From: Candidatus Anammoxibacter sp.
GTDB lineage: Bacteria; Planctomycetota; Brocadiia; Brocadiales; Anammoxibacteraceae
Direction: 5' to 3'
DNA: 64,000 bases
NCBI GenBank assembly: GCA_021777105.1
Contig: JAIQZQ010000029.1
Span: 124,001-188,000, forward strand
Position 1 is the first letter of the stretch. Every line of letters starts with the position of its first letter. The translations under genes and the position numbers were made by a program. Shown one piece after another: positions 54,271 to 63,008 of the stretch. The notes beneath the pieces were generated by a model, which was given only the letters and a program-made list of their open reading frames with translations, was not told the DNA's origin and searched no databases.

Positions 54271-55038
54271 TCACCAAACGTTTACCCTTGGTCTTAAAGT
54301 TTCTTCACAACTATCTTCAATATAGCTCTTTATTCTATTTACGCTTTTCTTATCGTTGTCGTCAAACCTGATGCCCGCCCAAAACTTGTCTTCCGTGCGG
54401 CCTTCTCTAACGCATACGCCCCTTGTTTTTACCGGTTTGGATGCTGAGGGAAGTTTAAAACTCAGATCATATAATTCCTTGTTTATGATTTCAGCCGGAG
54501 CGACAAACTCTTTCTTGTCTCTGCAAATAGCCACCATATTGTCCGCAAATAGTCCGCCTTCGCTCATATTTGTCACTTTAGCAAAACCTGTCGCCTCTTT
54601 GCCGTTTTGAAAACAGTATTTGAATTTAAGATTAAAAAAGGATTCAAGCCGTAAATGTTTTCTTTTTTTAACTCCGTTTGCCTGATCCTCTCTGTTTATT
54701 TCATCTTCAAAAAGCTCAATAACCTTGTCAATATCGGTTTCCTTATACATCTTTATCTCGTTTTCCCTGCGAGCCATCTTTATACACATTCTGACATCCG
54801 GCACTACATTAAAAAGCCTCAGTTTAATGCCGCGTGAAATAAAATCACGCAAAATATCAATGCCCAAACTGTCAATACCCAAAGAATCTTTTAAATCCAG
54901 CAATTGATACAACCTCGACCTGTCCAGGCAATCGTAAAGATATTCCTGCAACTCCAACGCCGAACTCCCTATCAAATCGCCATGCAACATAGCGCAGTCA
55001 ATTTTGCCGCTTTTCACATCAAAAATATTTATATTCAT
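54271..55038 (-). CDS. STAS-PilZ two-domain protein
   Basis: 255 residues. The N-terminal half (1-105) has an anti-sigma-antagonist-like STAS pattern (MLHGDLIGSSALELQEYLYD, LLDLKDSLGIDSLGIDILRD), with Ser at the usual phosphorylation position. The C-terminal half is PilZ (about 120-245) with c-di-GMP-binding RKHLRLE and NMSEGGLFAD motifs. GGAGGAGGGG precedes the ATG. It probably couples c-di-GMP to a partner-switching or motility function. Confidence 0.75.
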   Translation of the reverse strand: MNINIFDVKSGKIDCAMLHGDLIGSSALELQEYLYDCLDRSRLYQLLDLKDSLGIDSLGIDILRDFISRGIKLRLFNVVPDVRMCIKMARRENEIKMYKETDIDKVIELFEDEINREDQANGVKKRKHLRLESFFNLKFKYCFQNGKEATGFAKVTNMSEGGLFADNMVAICRDKKEFVAPAEIINKELYDLSFKLPSASKPVKTRGVCVREGRTEDKFWAGIRFDDNDKKSVNRIKSYIEDSCEETLRPRVNVW

Positions 55039-55416
55039 AATCGCCCCTCCTCCAAACTGAAATCAAAATCTCCCGTTATTTTATTTTAATCCCATTGGCC
55101 CAAATAATATCGCAATTTCCGTGCCAACACCACCCAAAGAGCTAAAATATACATAACAGCTTTATATAGTTGAAGTTACAACATTTTCGGTTTAAGCATA
55201 AATATGGCTGTAAACAAGGAATCGCGCAAATACTTGCGCGGTTGCATGGGATTTTTGCGTGCTTTTAATGGGATAGATAGCTAAATTTTGCGGATTTGGG
55301 GTTCTATGATAAAGTTGGTTCAAGTAAGCCGGAGACATCGAACCAACAAAACGCCGGCGGGAAAGAGGTTTTGAAGGATTTAAATGAATTTTTATATTGA
55401 GAGTTATGAGGTTCTT
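55039..55416. other. Spacer
   Basis: No gene. One small stem (ttggttc / gaaccaa, about 55316-55347) resembles a tRNA arm only superficially. Confidence 0.45.
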
Positions 55417-56679
55417 CTATTTTTCTATTGCAAGACCGTATTTATCAAAACAGATGTCGCCGTTTATCATAGTAAACACAGGCTCCGAGCCTTCGCTAAA
55501 CAGGTTTGCGTAAACATCGCCGTCTTCTTCGCTCAGCCTTACAACGGCAATGTCGGCGTATCGGCCGGCGGCAAGCTCGCCGGTTAAGTTGTCTAGGCCT
55601 AAAGCTTTGGCTCCGTTTATGGTTGCCATTGAGATTATTAACTCAGGGGTTATGCCGGCAATGTTTGCGCGCAAAAATTTCATCTCATCAAGGATGCTTA
55701 AGGAATCGTTGCTGGCCAGGCTATCCGTTCCCAAAGCGACATTAACGCCGCTGTTCAAAAGTTTTTGAAACGGGTGGTTTTTATGCTCGAAAAAATTGTG
55801 GCTTCGCGGGCAGAACACAACGTTTGATCCTGATTCGCTGATTATTGAGATATCAGATTCGGTTAAATAGTTGCAGTGGACAAGCAACGGCTTGTTTTTA
55901 AGAATGCCGATCTCTTTTAAATATTCAATTGGAGTTGCGCGCGGCGGTTGCCAATCCTTGCTCAATAACTTCATTTTGTTCAGAAAATCCACAAAAGCCC
56001 CTTTGCCCTTTTTCAAATATTCAACCTCTTCCTTTGTTTCAGCAATGTGCGTAGTTAGAGGGACGGTACCAACCTTTGCAAACTCTTTGTACAGTTCAGA
56101 TGACACAGTGTATGGTGCATGTGGGGATAAACCTGCTTTCAGCAGATTATCGCATTCAACATTCACAACCTTTTCCATTGCTTCATCCAATGCCGCTTTG
56201 GCATTTCCGGGATCAAGATTAATAACCTCCCCAAACACAACCTTTCTTAACGGACTATCCTTTAAAACCTTAAACGCATGCCAACTGTTTGTGATATCAG
56301 CCACTGTGGAGACGCCGGATTCAATGCTTTGGCGAATGCCGTTTTTGGTTGAAACTGCAAACTCTTCCTCTTTCCATTTCATCTTCGCCCTGATTAATTG
56401 GCTTATCCACGAAGTTATCACCTTGTCCGGCACGGTTAGGCCATGCAAATCAGAAAGTTCAAGGTGGGTGTGGCCGTTAATAAAACCCGGCAAAATAGCG
56501 CTGTTTCCAAAGTCAACGACCTTTGCGCCCGTATCAAGTTTTAAAGATTCGCCGGATACAACAGAATCTATTTTGCCGCCTTTTACAACCACAACCCCAT
56601 TTTCAACAACATCGCCGTTTGAATGGATAATGTATCTCGACTTGAGCGCTGTTTCTGAACTGTTTTTTTGTGTGGGCAT
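55417..56679 (-). CDS. Amidohydrolase, MTA/SAH or aminodeoxyfutalosine deaminase-like
   Basis: 420 residues of the cytosine-deaminase-like clade. Zinc ligands: H70-T-H72 in GHTHLELSDLHG, His in PLTTHIAETKEE, His in LLVHCNYLTE and Asp in LGTDSLASNDSL. Flanking beta-sandwich elements and a C-terminal AAGRYADIAVV segment complete the fold. It should deaminate an adenine nucleoside-type substrate. The gene next to it encodes a methylthioadenosine phosphorylase, so salvage of methylthioadenosine or the futalosine route to menaquinone are the two best pathways. Confidence 0.8.
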   Translation of the reverse strand: MPTQKNSSETALKSRYIIHSNGDVVENGVVVVKGGKIDSVVSGESLKLDTGAKVVDFGNSAILPGFINGHTHLELSDLHGLTVPDKVITSWISQLIRAKMKWKEEEFAVSTKNGIRQSIESGVSTVADITNSWHAFKVLKDSPLRKVVFGEVINLDPGNAKAALDEAMEKVVNVECDNLLKAGLSPHAPYTVSSELYKEFAKVGTVPLTTHIAETKEEVEYLKKGKGAFVDFLNKMKLLSKDWQPPRATPIEYLKEIGILKNKPLLVHCNYLTESDISIISESGSNVVFCPRSHNFFEHKNHPFQKLLNSGVNVALGTDSLASNDSLSILDEMKFLRANIAGITPELIISMATINGAKALGLDNLTGELAAGRYADIAVVRLSEEDGDVYANLFSEGSEPVFTMINGDICFDKYGLAIEK

Positions 56680-56725
56680 AATATGTAGAGTTGATTTATT
56701 AAAATGTTTTAGTAGGGGCTAATCC

Positions 56726-57598
56726 TTAACCATGCGATACCCAGTCATGCCAATCGGCGCCGATATCTCCGCGATTTTTATGCCTTGCCATAAGCGATTG
56801 GCAGACGCACGGCTCGTTGTTGCCGGCCGCTTCATTCGCGATCTTTTTCAGAATTTGCGGGAAATTAAAAACCGCTTTTCTCACATTTTCCCTGTCCTCA
56901 TCATCCGCCAGCCCTTCAAACAGTTCCCCCGGTTTAAAAGGCCTGTCAACTATGCCCTCGGCGTAATTCGTCACATAACAAATTGAGGCGTAACACATCT
57001 CAAGCTCTTTTGCCAGAAACACCTCAGGCACAAGAGTCATGCCCACAAGGTCGGCCCCGTAAATAGCAAACTTTTTAATCTCCGCCGGAGTTTCCAGCCT
57101 CGGCCCTTCAGTGCAAACGTATGTCCCCTTGTCTAAAAAGTCCAGAGAAAGAGAGTTTAAAGATGATTTTGCAAGCTCCCTCAATGTTGGGCAAAATACA
57201 GGACTCTGCCTGACAAATCCAACCCCTCGGTTTTTATAAAATGTGGTTTCCCGCCTCCTGGTCTCGTCAATTATATCGTCGGTCACAACAAACTGCCCAA
57301 TCCTGTATTCAGGGTTAATCGCCCCCGGCCCGGACCATGATATAATCCGCGAAACCCCTTGCTCCTTTAGCGCGTAAATATTCGCCCTGTAGTTCACAAA
57401 CGGAGCGGTCGTCGAATAGCCCTTTTCCCCATGCCTTGACATAAAAACCGCGTTGCCGTACTCCGCCCCAAGTTGAAAAACAGGTTGCGAATCGCCGTAA
57501 GGCGTTTTAATTTCTCCAAGCCTCTCGCCATTTATATCGCCCGACTTTAATAGATCATAAGCCTGGCTTCCGCCTAAAACCGCAAATTTTAATCCCAT
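56726..57598 (-). CDS. S-methyl-5'-thioadenosine phosphorylase family
   Basis: 290 residues. N-terminal FAVLGGSQAYDLL takes the phosphate-loop position, then FMSRHGEKGYSTTAPFVNYR, the purine-binding TEGPRLETPAEIKKF, and LVGMTLVPEVFLAKELEMCY with ITNYAEG-type VTNYAEGIV. The family cleaves 5'-methylthioadenosine (or 5'-deoxyadenosine, inosine) with phosphate. A C-V-C pair near the C-terminus recalls the CxC motif of some archaeal MTA phosphorylases. It lies between the DUF362 and amidohydrolase genes with short gaps (15 and 46 bp). Confidence 0.88.
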   Translation of the reverse strand: MGLKFAVLGGSQAYDLLKSGDINGERLGEIKTPYGDSQPVFQLGAEYGNAVFMSRHGEKGYSTTAPFVNYRANIYALKEQGVSRIISWSGPGAINPEYRIGQFVVTDDIIDETRRRETTFYKNRGVGFVRQSPVFCPTLRELAKSSLNSLSLDFLDKGTYVCTEGPRLETPAEIKKFAIYGADLVGMTLVPEVFLAKELEMCYASICYVTNYAEGIVDRPFKPGELFEGLADDEDRENVRKAVFNFPQILKKIANEAAGNNEPCVCQSLMARHKNRGDIGADWHDWVSHG

Positions 57599-57613
57599 CT
57601 ATAACCGTTCCTT

Positions 57614-58705
57614 TCAAACCACAACTTCATCCAGCTCAATGCGCGCCGGATCGTCCGTGCCCAATCCCATCTTTGCCGATGTGCTAATATGTTTAACAGC
57701 CCTTTGCCTGACGCTTGGCTTGCCGTTTGTAATCCTCATTTTATCAATTATCTCCATGCCGATCTGGTCTATCGCCACAGGATCCGTGCCGAACATTATA
57801 CGATCCTCATTCCATATAGCATAAGGCTTCATATTAACCGGACCGCCCTCGTAACACGCCTCAAGGCAATCCAGAATGTGCAGCCTTATCTTTGAAGTCA
57901 CCGCCGGATGCGAACAGACTTCAGCCGTCATAGGATCGCAAAAATACGGAGCCGCGTGAAACCGGCGCGTATTGTTAACCACGCCGTAAGCTATATTTTT
58001 AAGGCACAAAGTGACGCCCGCAATGCTGTGGTCTTTTAAAACAGGCACATTTATTAAACCCGTTATCTCCTTTGTAAGAATATTGCTGAAATAAGAGACG
58101 TTGCCGTCCTTGTCCCGTTTGGACTCCTTATCTGCGTCCGATTTATAAAACTGCTCCGTATCATATCCCCCGCTCGGTTCCGAGCTAAAATAGCGCACAC
58201 CTTCCGCGCCCATGTTTAAAGTATAGCCGGCCTGTTGCATATGCTCGTCGTATCTGTCCCACACAATAATGTTATTAGGCTTCACCCCGATCAAAAGCAG
58301 CCCCTTTATAATAGCGTTAACAGTTTCCGGCCTGGTAACAACCTTAGTCATACCGATAGGATTAATCTTAAGCCCCACAACATCCTTGCTTGAAAAGTAA
58401 GTCTTCCATGCCGCCGCGATATTGCTTTTGCCTGAAACGCGTTTAATCCCCTCATTAACCATACGCTCAACAACCTCAGCGTTTGCTTTATTATCCTTCA
58501 TCACCCCCGGGCTTTTAACGCTAACAACCTTGCTCTTTTGCTTAACCGCAACCTGTGGTTCACTGTCGGAAGCCACAGCTTTTTCAATAAACGCCCCGCC
58601 GCCGCCAACCGTAGCCGCAAACCCCATAGCCCCTAAAGTCGCGTTCCGCAAAAACTTCCTGCGAGACAAACCATCATTATCCTTGTTGTTTCCCCCCTTT
58701 TTCAT
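57614..58705 (-). CDS. Tat-exported DUF362 protein
   Basis: 363 residues. A twin-arginine signal (SRRKFLRNATLGAMGFAA) is followed by the DUF362 pattern: VVGLKINPIGM, IIVWDRYDEHMQQAGY, LINVPVLKDHSIAGVTLCLK and the C-terminal DPVAIDQIGMEII. Family members are of unknown function, some with ferredoxin-like clusters, though none are seen here. Tat export implies folding, or cofactor loading, before secretion. It is first in a minus-strand operon with the phosphorylase and amidohydrolase genes. Confidence 0.83.
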   Translation of the reverse strand: MKKGGNNKDNDGLSRRKFLRNATLGAMGFAATVGGGGAFIEKAVASDSEPQVAVKQKSKVVSVKSPGVMKDNKANAEVVERMVNEGIKRVSGKSNIAAAWKTYFSSKDVVGLKINPIGMTKVVTRPETVNAIIKGLLLIGVKPNNIIVWDRYDEHMQQAGYTLNMGAEGVRYFSSEPSGGYDTEQFYKSDADKESKRDKDGNVSYFSNILTKEITGLINVPVLKDHSIAGVTLCLKNIAYGVVNNTRRFHAAPYFCDPMTAEVCSHPAVTSKIRLHILDCLEACYEGGPVNMKPYAIWNEDRIMFGTDPVAIDQIGMEIIDKMRITNGKPSVRQRAVKHISTSAKMGLGTDDPARIELDEVVV

Positions 58706-58839
58706 AGCATACCCTTTCTATTAAAAGTGTTGCGAAATAGAGCCCATAAAACACGATTAAAAAGTCTAATAGATTTGGAAAATGGAGTCAAGATAATAGC
58801 GATGCGCGATGCGCAAAGAGCTAAGCGTGGAGAACACAA

Positions 58840-58905
58840 AGCAAAAACGGATAGAACGCGGATGACGCTGATTACACGGATTTGCGCGGATAAAAGCAAA
58901 TGGTA
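58840..58905. repeat. Direct repeat 'gaacgcggatgacgc', copy 1
   Basis: 'gaacgcggatgacgctgatt' and 'acacggatttgcgcggataa' recur as 'gaacgcggatgacgcggatt' plus the same second half at 59820-59859. Non-coding, in both cases next to toxin-antitoxin genes. Confidence 0.6.
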
Positions 58906-58950
58906 TGGCATGGAGAGCTTAGAGTACGAAAAAAGTTTGATCTAATAACT

Positions 58951-59433
58951 TTAGCCGTCATTAAGCTTTTTAGGTTTTTTACCTTCAGTGATTACCCAAC
59001 CTTCCAGCGGATTTATAACCTTAGCAATTGAAATAAAACTTTGATGCATAAAATGATCATCCGCTGAATAAATAGTTGTTACAATATCTTTCCAACTATA
59101 AACGACCAAATAATCATAAATGTGTATTGACGAAGATAAACTCTCTTTAATTGCTGATTCGACATCATTAACGGACAGTTCTTTCCTTAAAAAAGCTCCT
59201 TGTTTATAAGCATCAAAAAACTTTTCTCGCATCTGGAGGGAGATGCCTACTTTTCTAAATACTTCTATTATTTCGCAAATCTGATATGAATTAATGAGTA
59301 TGTTAATTTCAGGTTCATTGCGGATAGAGTTTAGAAAATCTTTTGCGGTTTTACAGATTTCTTTAAACTTTGGCTCCTCGGTTTCAGCGTAAGCGAATTC
59401 CCAAATATTAGTGTCAATAATTATATTTTGCAT
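58951..59433 (-). CDS. PIN-domain ribonuclease toxin
   Basis: 160 residues. PIN acidic residues: Asp in IIIDTNIWEFAY, Glu in QICEIIEVFRK, Asp in HIYDYLVVYSW and Asp pair in IYSADDHFM. Slightly longer than typical VapC (125-140) because of an extended first helical region. It overlaps its antitoxin's stop by one base, consistent with antitoxin-first translational coupling. Confidence 0.82.
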   Translation of the reverse strand: MQNIIIDTNIWEFAYAETEEPKFKEICKTAKDFLNSIRNEPEINILINSYQICEIIEVFRKVGISLQMREKFFDAYKQGAFLRKELSVNDVESAIKESLSSSIHIYDYLVVYSWKDIVTTIYSADDHFMHQSFISIAKVINPLEGWVITEGKKPKKLNDG

Positions 59434-59675
59434 TAATGATCATCAACATCAAGAGCATTAACAAGCGTATTTATATCACATTTAACGGGAGGTTCATCTA
59501 AAGTTTTAAAAAGAGTGTCCAATGCTTGTTTATTGATCTTTTTTTCAAAAGGTATAGTAAGGTGTATGCCGGATTTATCAACCTCGACTTCACATTCTAT
59601 TTCATCCGGCAAATATTTATATTCAGATATATTTTGATCAAATGTAACGGCTTTTTTTCTAAGAGTTGCTTTCAT
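59433..59675 (-). CDS. Antitoxin partner of the PIN toxin
   Basis: 80 residues: a short beta-rich N-terminus (MKATLRKKAVTFDQNISEYK) and an acidic helical C-tail (LNALDVDDH-like). No canonical DNA-binding family recognised. The assignment rests on its size, its position immediately upstream and the one-base overlap with the PIN gene. Confidence 0.62.
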   Translation of the reverse strand: MKATLRKKAVTFDQNISEYKYLPDEIECEVEVDKSGIHLTIPFEKKINKQALDTLFKTLDEPPVKCDINTLVNALDVDDH

Positions 59676-60100
59676 ATTGTTTTGAAATGTCTTATTATTT
59701 TTAACGGTAATTTATATAATGTTTTGCTTTAATTAATATAGCAAAGATTGTAATGGCATACAATTGTAATTTTGATAAGCAAAAAGGCAAAAGCAGAGCA
59801 CAGAGAGCAAAAGCTGATGGAACGCGGATGACGCGGATTACACGGATTTGCGCGGATAAAAGCTACAAGCGGGGGGCGGTTCGTGGAAAATACGTGGGTA
59901 GAGGCGACTTTAGTCGCCTTTATTAAAGATTCATTTTAAAAACAGCCTCGTCAGGTAAATTTGTGGGTTAATTCCAGTGTTCAACTTGCGTAAGCTCCAA
60001 AAATACAAGCACTTACACGAACAAAACAATGCAGCGGATTTTACTGGAAATTTTTATGACCTAATTTCAAACGTTTACAAAAAGATACCTTCCAAAATAT
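59676..60100. repeat. Gene-free stretch with a direct repeat, copy 2
   Basis: Carries the second 'gaacgcggatgacgcggatt' copy (59820-59859) and a 'gaggcgactttagtcgcctt' hairpin (about 59902-59921). No gene. Confidence 0.5.
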
Positions 60101-60355
60101 TTACCATTTTGCGTGTTCGTAATGCAAATCAAGATTAATCTCCTTTTCCCAATTTATGTTAACTATATCGTCTGGATCACCATTAATAAAATTAGGGGGT
60201 CTTTCCAGATTGCTCAATTTATCTACCTTTTCCACCTGCTCTATTTTGTGCCGTTTGCCGCCTTTATTAATTTCCACTGAAATTCCACTACTGTTTATTT
60301 CATCAAGGATTTTATATATGTTGCTTCGCAACTCCGTAGGTGTAACTGTCTTCAT
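60101..60355 (-). CDS. Phd/YefM-like antitoxin (orphan)
   Basis: 84 residues (VTPTELRSNIYKILDEINSS, GISVEINKGGKRHKI), a short prevent-host-death-type fold with an acidic tail ending HAKW. An ATG overlapping its stop opens MVNILEGIFL and then stops, at the position where a PIN toxin gene would start. The toxin has apparently been lost. Confidence 0.7.
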   Translation of the reverse strand: MKTVTPTELRSNIYKILDEINSSGISVEINKGGKRHKIEQVEKVDKLSNLERPPNFINGDPDDIVNINWEKEINLDLHYEHAKW

Positions 60356-60449
60356 TTTTGTGCCTCCAGCATTCTGGGTTTGGAGATTTTAATCTATTTC
60401 GTTTATTATAAATGAACAATTAGCAGCTTGCCTGCTCTAATGAAAATTA

Positions 60450-60674
60450 TTAAGCAAAATTTACCTCTTTATGTTTATAAATAGTTGCCGGCTTCGGTAT
60501 CTCTTCTCCATCTTTGATCATCTCCTCAATAAACAGCTCGCAAGCAATTATAGCTTCTTTCATAGCTGATTCCAGAGTTTTGCCAAAAGCTGATAAACCG
60601 GGAAATTCAGGAATAGTTGCAACATAACTCTCATCATTTTCGCTCCAAACCAGATTAATTGAATATTTGAACAT
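60450..60674 (-). CDS. HicB-type antitoxin (orphan)
   Basis: 74 residues: INLVWSENDESYVATIPEFP, GLSAFGKTLESAMKEAIIAC. This is the short HicB fold (RNase H-like remnant) without a DNA-binding tail. No HicA frame is present on either side. It may silence a toxin elsewhere in the genome or be a relic. Confidence 0.75.
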   Translation of the reverse strand: MFKYSINLVWSENDESYVATIPEFPGLSAFGKTLESAMKEAIIACELFIEEMIKDGEEIPKPATIYKHKEVNFA

Positions 60675-60906
60675 TATTATTCCCCTATTAACTGAAAATA
60701 ATCTATAAAGACTAAAGGCTCGGAAATTATTACGATGGAGATATCTCTAGACTCTATCTCATTTTGTTATTATCATTTATAACTTTATTTTCGTCAACAT
60801 TTAAAACGTGATATTCGATTCGTTTTTCCTATACACGCGATAGTGGAGCAATGAAAAATTATGGGAGAGGCTGTTTTTTATATAGTTGTATCGAAAATAT
60901 TGATCA

Positions 60907-60944
60907 TTGACATACGAGTCAAAATGTATATACTACGGATATAC
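60907..60944 (+). promoter_or_regulatory. mazEF promoter with operator dyad
   Basis: A sigma-70-type -35 TTGACA (60907-60912) is 16 bp from -10 TATACT (60929-60934). The dyad GTATAT..ATATAC (60926-60944) overlaps the -10, a plausible operator for MazE autorepression. GGAG lies 6 nt before the ATG at 60963. Confidence 0.65.
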
Positions 60945-60962
60945 AGAAAGGCGGAGTAAGTT

Positions 60963-61211
60963 ATGCTTGTAAAATTAAAGAAATGGGGAAACAGCCAGGG
61001 CATACGCGTGCCTAAGGCGCTGCTGGAAGAATCTCAAATCTCAATTGATGAGTCTGTTGATATATCGGCTAAAAAAGGCATGATAATTATAAAGCCGGCG
61101 TCTAAAGTCAAGGGTAAATACAATCTAAAAGATTTAATTGACCAATTGCCAAAGGATTATAAACCGGATGAGATTGATTGGGGAACTCCCGCCGGCAAAG
61201 AGGCGTGGTAA
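60963..61211 (+). CDS. mazE: MazE-type (AbrB/SpoVT) antitoxin
   Basis: 82 residues. The swapped-hairpin DNA-binding domain is clear (LVKLKKWGNSQGIRVPKALL, SVDISAKKGMIIIKP). The acidic C-tail (DEIDWGTPAGKEAW) should bind the toxin. The stop overlaps the toxin's ATG by one base. A promoter and dyad lie directly upstream. Confidence 0.88.
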   Translation: MLVKLKKWGNSQGIRVPKALLEESQISIDESVDISAKKGMIIIKPASKVKGKYNLKDLIDQLPKDYKPDEIDWGTPAGKEAW

Positions 61212-61546
61212 TGAATAAATACTTCCCTGAAAAAGGCGATTTTGTAACCGTGACGTTTAATCCCCAATCCGGTCATGAGCAAAATGGTAGAAGACCGGCT
61301 CTGGTTGTTAGCAATAATTTATTTAATAAACACACAGGATTTGCGCTTGCTTGCCCTATCACAAACACTTCCAGAAAATATCCATTTCATGCCGAGCTTC
61401 CTGAAACTGCAAACCTTACCGGATTTGTAATGGTGGATCAAATTAAATCAATTGATTACAATGCCCGCAAGATGAAATTTATTGCAAAAGCGCCGTCAAA
61501 TTTTGTAAAAGAAATCCTCAGTCTTTTAGATGCAATCATTTATTAA
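61211..61546 (+). CDS. mazF: MazF-type endoribonuclease toxin
   Basis: 111 residues from the ATG at 61211, which overlaps the antitoxin stop (TAATG). PemK/MazF fold: GDFVTVTFNPQSGHEQNGRR (Arg and Gly of the active loop), PALVVSNNLFNKHTG, CPITNTSRKYPFH and VMVDQIKSIDY. The family cleaves single-stranded RNA at short motifs. This is the only apparently complete mazEF pair in the window. Confidence 0.92.
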   Translation: MNKYFPEKGDFVTVTFNPQSGHEQNGRRPALVVSNNLFNKHTGFALACPITNTSRKYPFHAELPETANLTGFVMVDQIKSIDYNARKMKFIAKAPSNFVKEILSLLDAIIY

Positions 61547-61601
61547 TCCATACCGGCGAAGAGGAATATATAGTTAAACCGGAACAAATGAAGGGATACC
61601 A

Positions 61602-62555
61602 ATGGCGCAATATAGAAACAAGCTTCCGCAAATGTCGGGCGATCTGTTTATGACTGATGGAGGCCTTGAAACAACTCTGATTTTTCTTGAAAATATTCAT
61701 CTTCCTGATTTTGCCGCGTTTGTCCTGCTTGAGAATGAAGCCGGTCGTGAAATGCTGAGAAAGTACTATCGAAGATACGCAAATATCGCCCGGGATAACA
61801 ATGTGGGATTTATACTTGAAAGTATGACATGGCGTCTGAACAGTGATTGGGGGGAGAAGCTTGGCTATTCTCCTGAGCGGATCGCGGACTTTAGTTGCAA
61901 GAGCATTGATCTGCTGCTGGGCATTCGCTCTGAATATGAGGGGTCTATTCCAAATATTGTAATTAGCGGTTGCCTTGGGCCTCGCGGCGACGCTTACAGC
62001 GCGGGCATTTCTATGACGGCGAGCGAGGCGGAGGCATATCACCGCGCCCAGATTGCCGACTTCAGAAAAACTGAAGCGGATATGGTGGCGGCCTACACGA
62101 TCCCATACATTGCGGAAGGCACTGGTATTGCGCTGGCAGCCAAATCCGAGGAGATGCCGTTGGCTCTCTCATTCACCGTTGAAACGGATGGAAGGCTGCC
62201 GTCAGGCGAGTTGTTAAAGGACGCAATTAAACAGGTTGATGACGCTACCGGCAAATCTCCGGCTTATTATATGATCAATTGCGCGCATCCCGCGCATTTT
62301 GTTGATGTGTTGGATAAAGGCGCAGCTTGGACAAAAAGGATTATGGCTATCATGGCTAATGCGTCAACCAAAAGCCATGCGGAACTGGATGAATCAACAG
62401 AACTCGATGAGGGCAACCCGCAAGAGCTGGGTTTGCATTATCTTGATTTGGCGCAAAGACTTGAGAACTTAAATGTCATCGGCGGCTGCTGTGGAACCGA
62501 CCATCGTCATATTGCCGAAATGTGCAATGTTTTTATCAATAAGAAGAGGTCGTGA
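61602..62555 (+). CDS. Homocysteine S-methyltransferase family protein
   Basis: 317 residues, TIM-barrel of the BHMT/MmuM type. Zinc-thiolate ligands: Cys in YYMINCAHPAHF and the Cys pair in VIGGCCGTDHRHI. Early LFMTDGGLETTLIF and ISGCLGPRGDAY match the family. It transfers a methyl group from a donor such as S-methylmethionine, SAM or a betaine to homocysteine, or acts on other thiols. AGGGA precedes the ATG. A link with the nearby MTA phosphorylase (methionine salvage) is possible. Confidence 0.87.
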   Translation: MAQYRNKLPQMSGDLFMTDGGLETTLIFLENIHLPDFAAFVLLENEAGREMLRKYYRRYANIARDNNVGFILESMTWRLNSDWGEKLGYSPERIADFSCKSIDLLLGIRSEYEGSIPNIVISGCLGPRGDAYSAGISMTASEAEAYHRAQIADFRKTEADMVAAYTIPYIAEGTGIALAAKSEEMPLALSFTVETDGRLPSGELLKDAIKQVDDATGKSPAYYMINCAHPAHFVDVLDKGAAWTKRIMAIMANASTKSHAELDESTELDEGNPQELGLHYLDLAQRLENLNVIGGCCGTDHRHIAEMCNVFINKKRS

Positions 62556-62668
62556 TTTAAAAATATTCGGCATATGCCACGGCTTTATCTTACTGGAAAC
62601 CGGCGGCAGGTAACTTACACCGGATTTAGTGACGCAATCTTCCTCAATCATATATACTCAAAAGCATT

Positions 62669-62806
62669 AGGTTTTCGAAATTTGCTAATGAATAAAAGGC
62701 TAAAGCCTTAACTCCAACAAGCTGAGTTTTTTTGGAATTTACCCTTTAGGGTTTTATTTCATCGCATCTGAAGAAAACATACACGAACATAATTTTTCGA
62801 AAACCT
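62669..62806. mobile_element. 138-bp MITE-like element with 12-bp TIRs
   Basis: Perfect ends AGGTTTTCGAAA (62669-62680) and TTTCGAAAACCT (62795-62806). The internal sequence is shared with a diverged copy at 22137-22312. No coding capacity. The spacer on either side (62556-62895) is otherwise empty. Confidence 0.7.
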
Positions 62807-62895
62807 GATTTGTTTGACTATATACCTCCTTATTCGTCCAATAACGCGGCATCGATGAGCGATTAGAAAACAAATTTAAATTATTTTTTAATTTC

Positions 62896-62936
62896 TTGAC
62901 CTATATCAAGGAAATGCGTATTTTAAATGATAAAAT
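62896..62936 (+). promoter_or_regulatory. FNR/HcpR-like operator and -10 of the hcp promoter
   Basis: TTGACCTATATCAA (62896-62909) is a TTGA-N6-TCAA dyad. A -10-like TAAAAT at 62931-62936 would place a start near 62943, centring the dyad at about -41, the class II activator position of FNR-family proteins. HcpR or an FNR homologue sensing NO or anaerobiosis is the likely regulator. Confidence 0.65.
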
Positions 62937-63008
62937 AAAAGCCAAATAATATTACGAAGATATTGTTTCGCATTTTAATGTAATTTTTTTAATGAAGGAG
63001 GTTTGGTT

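Noticed and set aside
55300-55350. tRNA-like stem (ttggttc / gaaccaa)
   Set aside because: No T-arm consensus, anticodon arm or CCA-compatible acceptor stem. Only a 7-bp hairpin.
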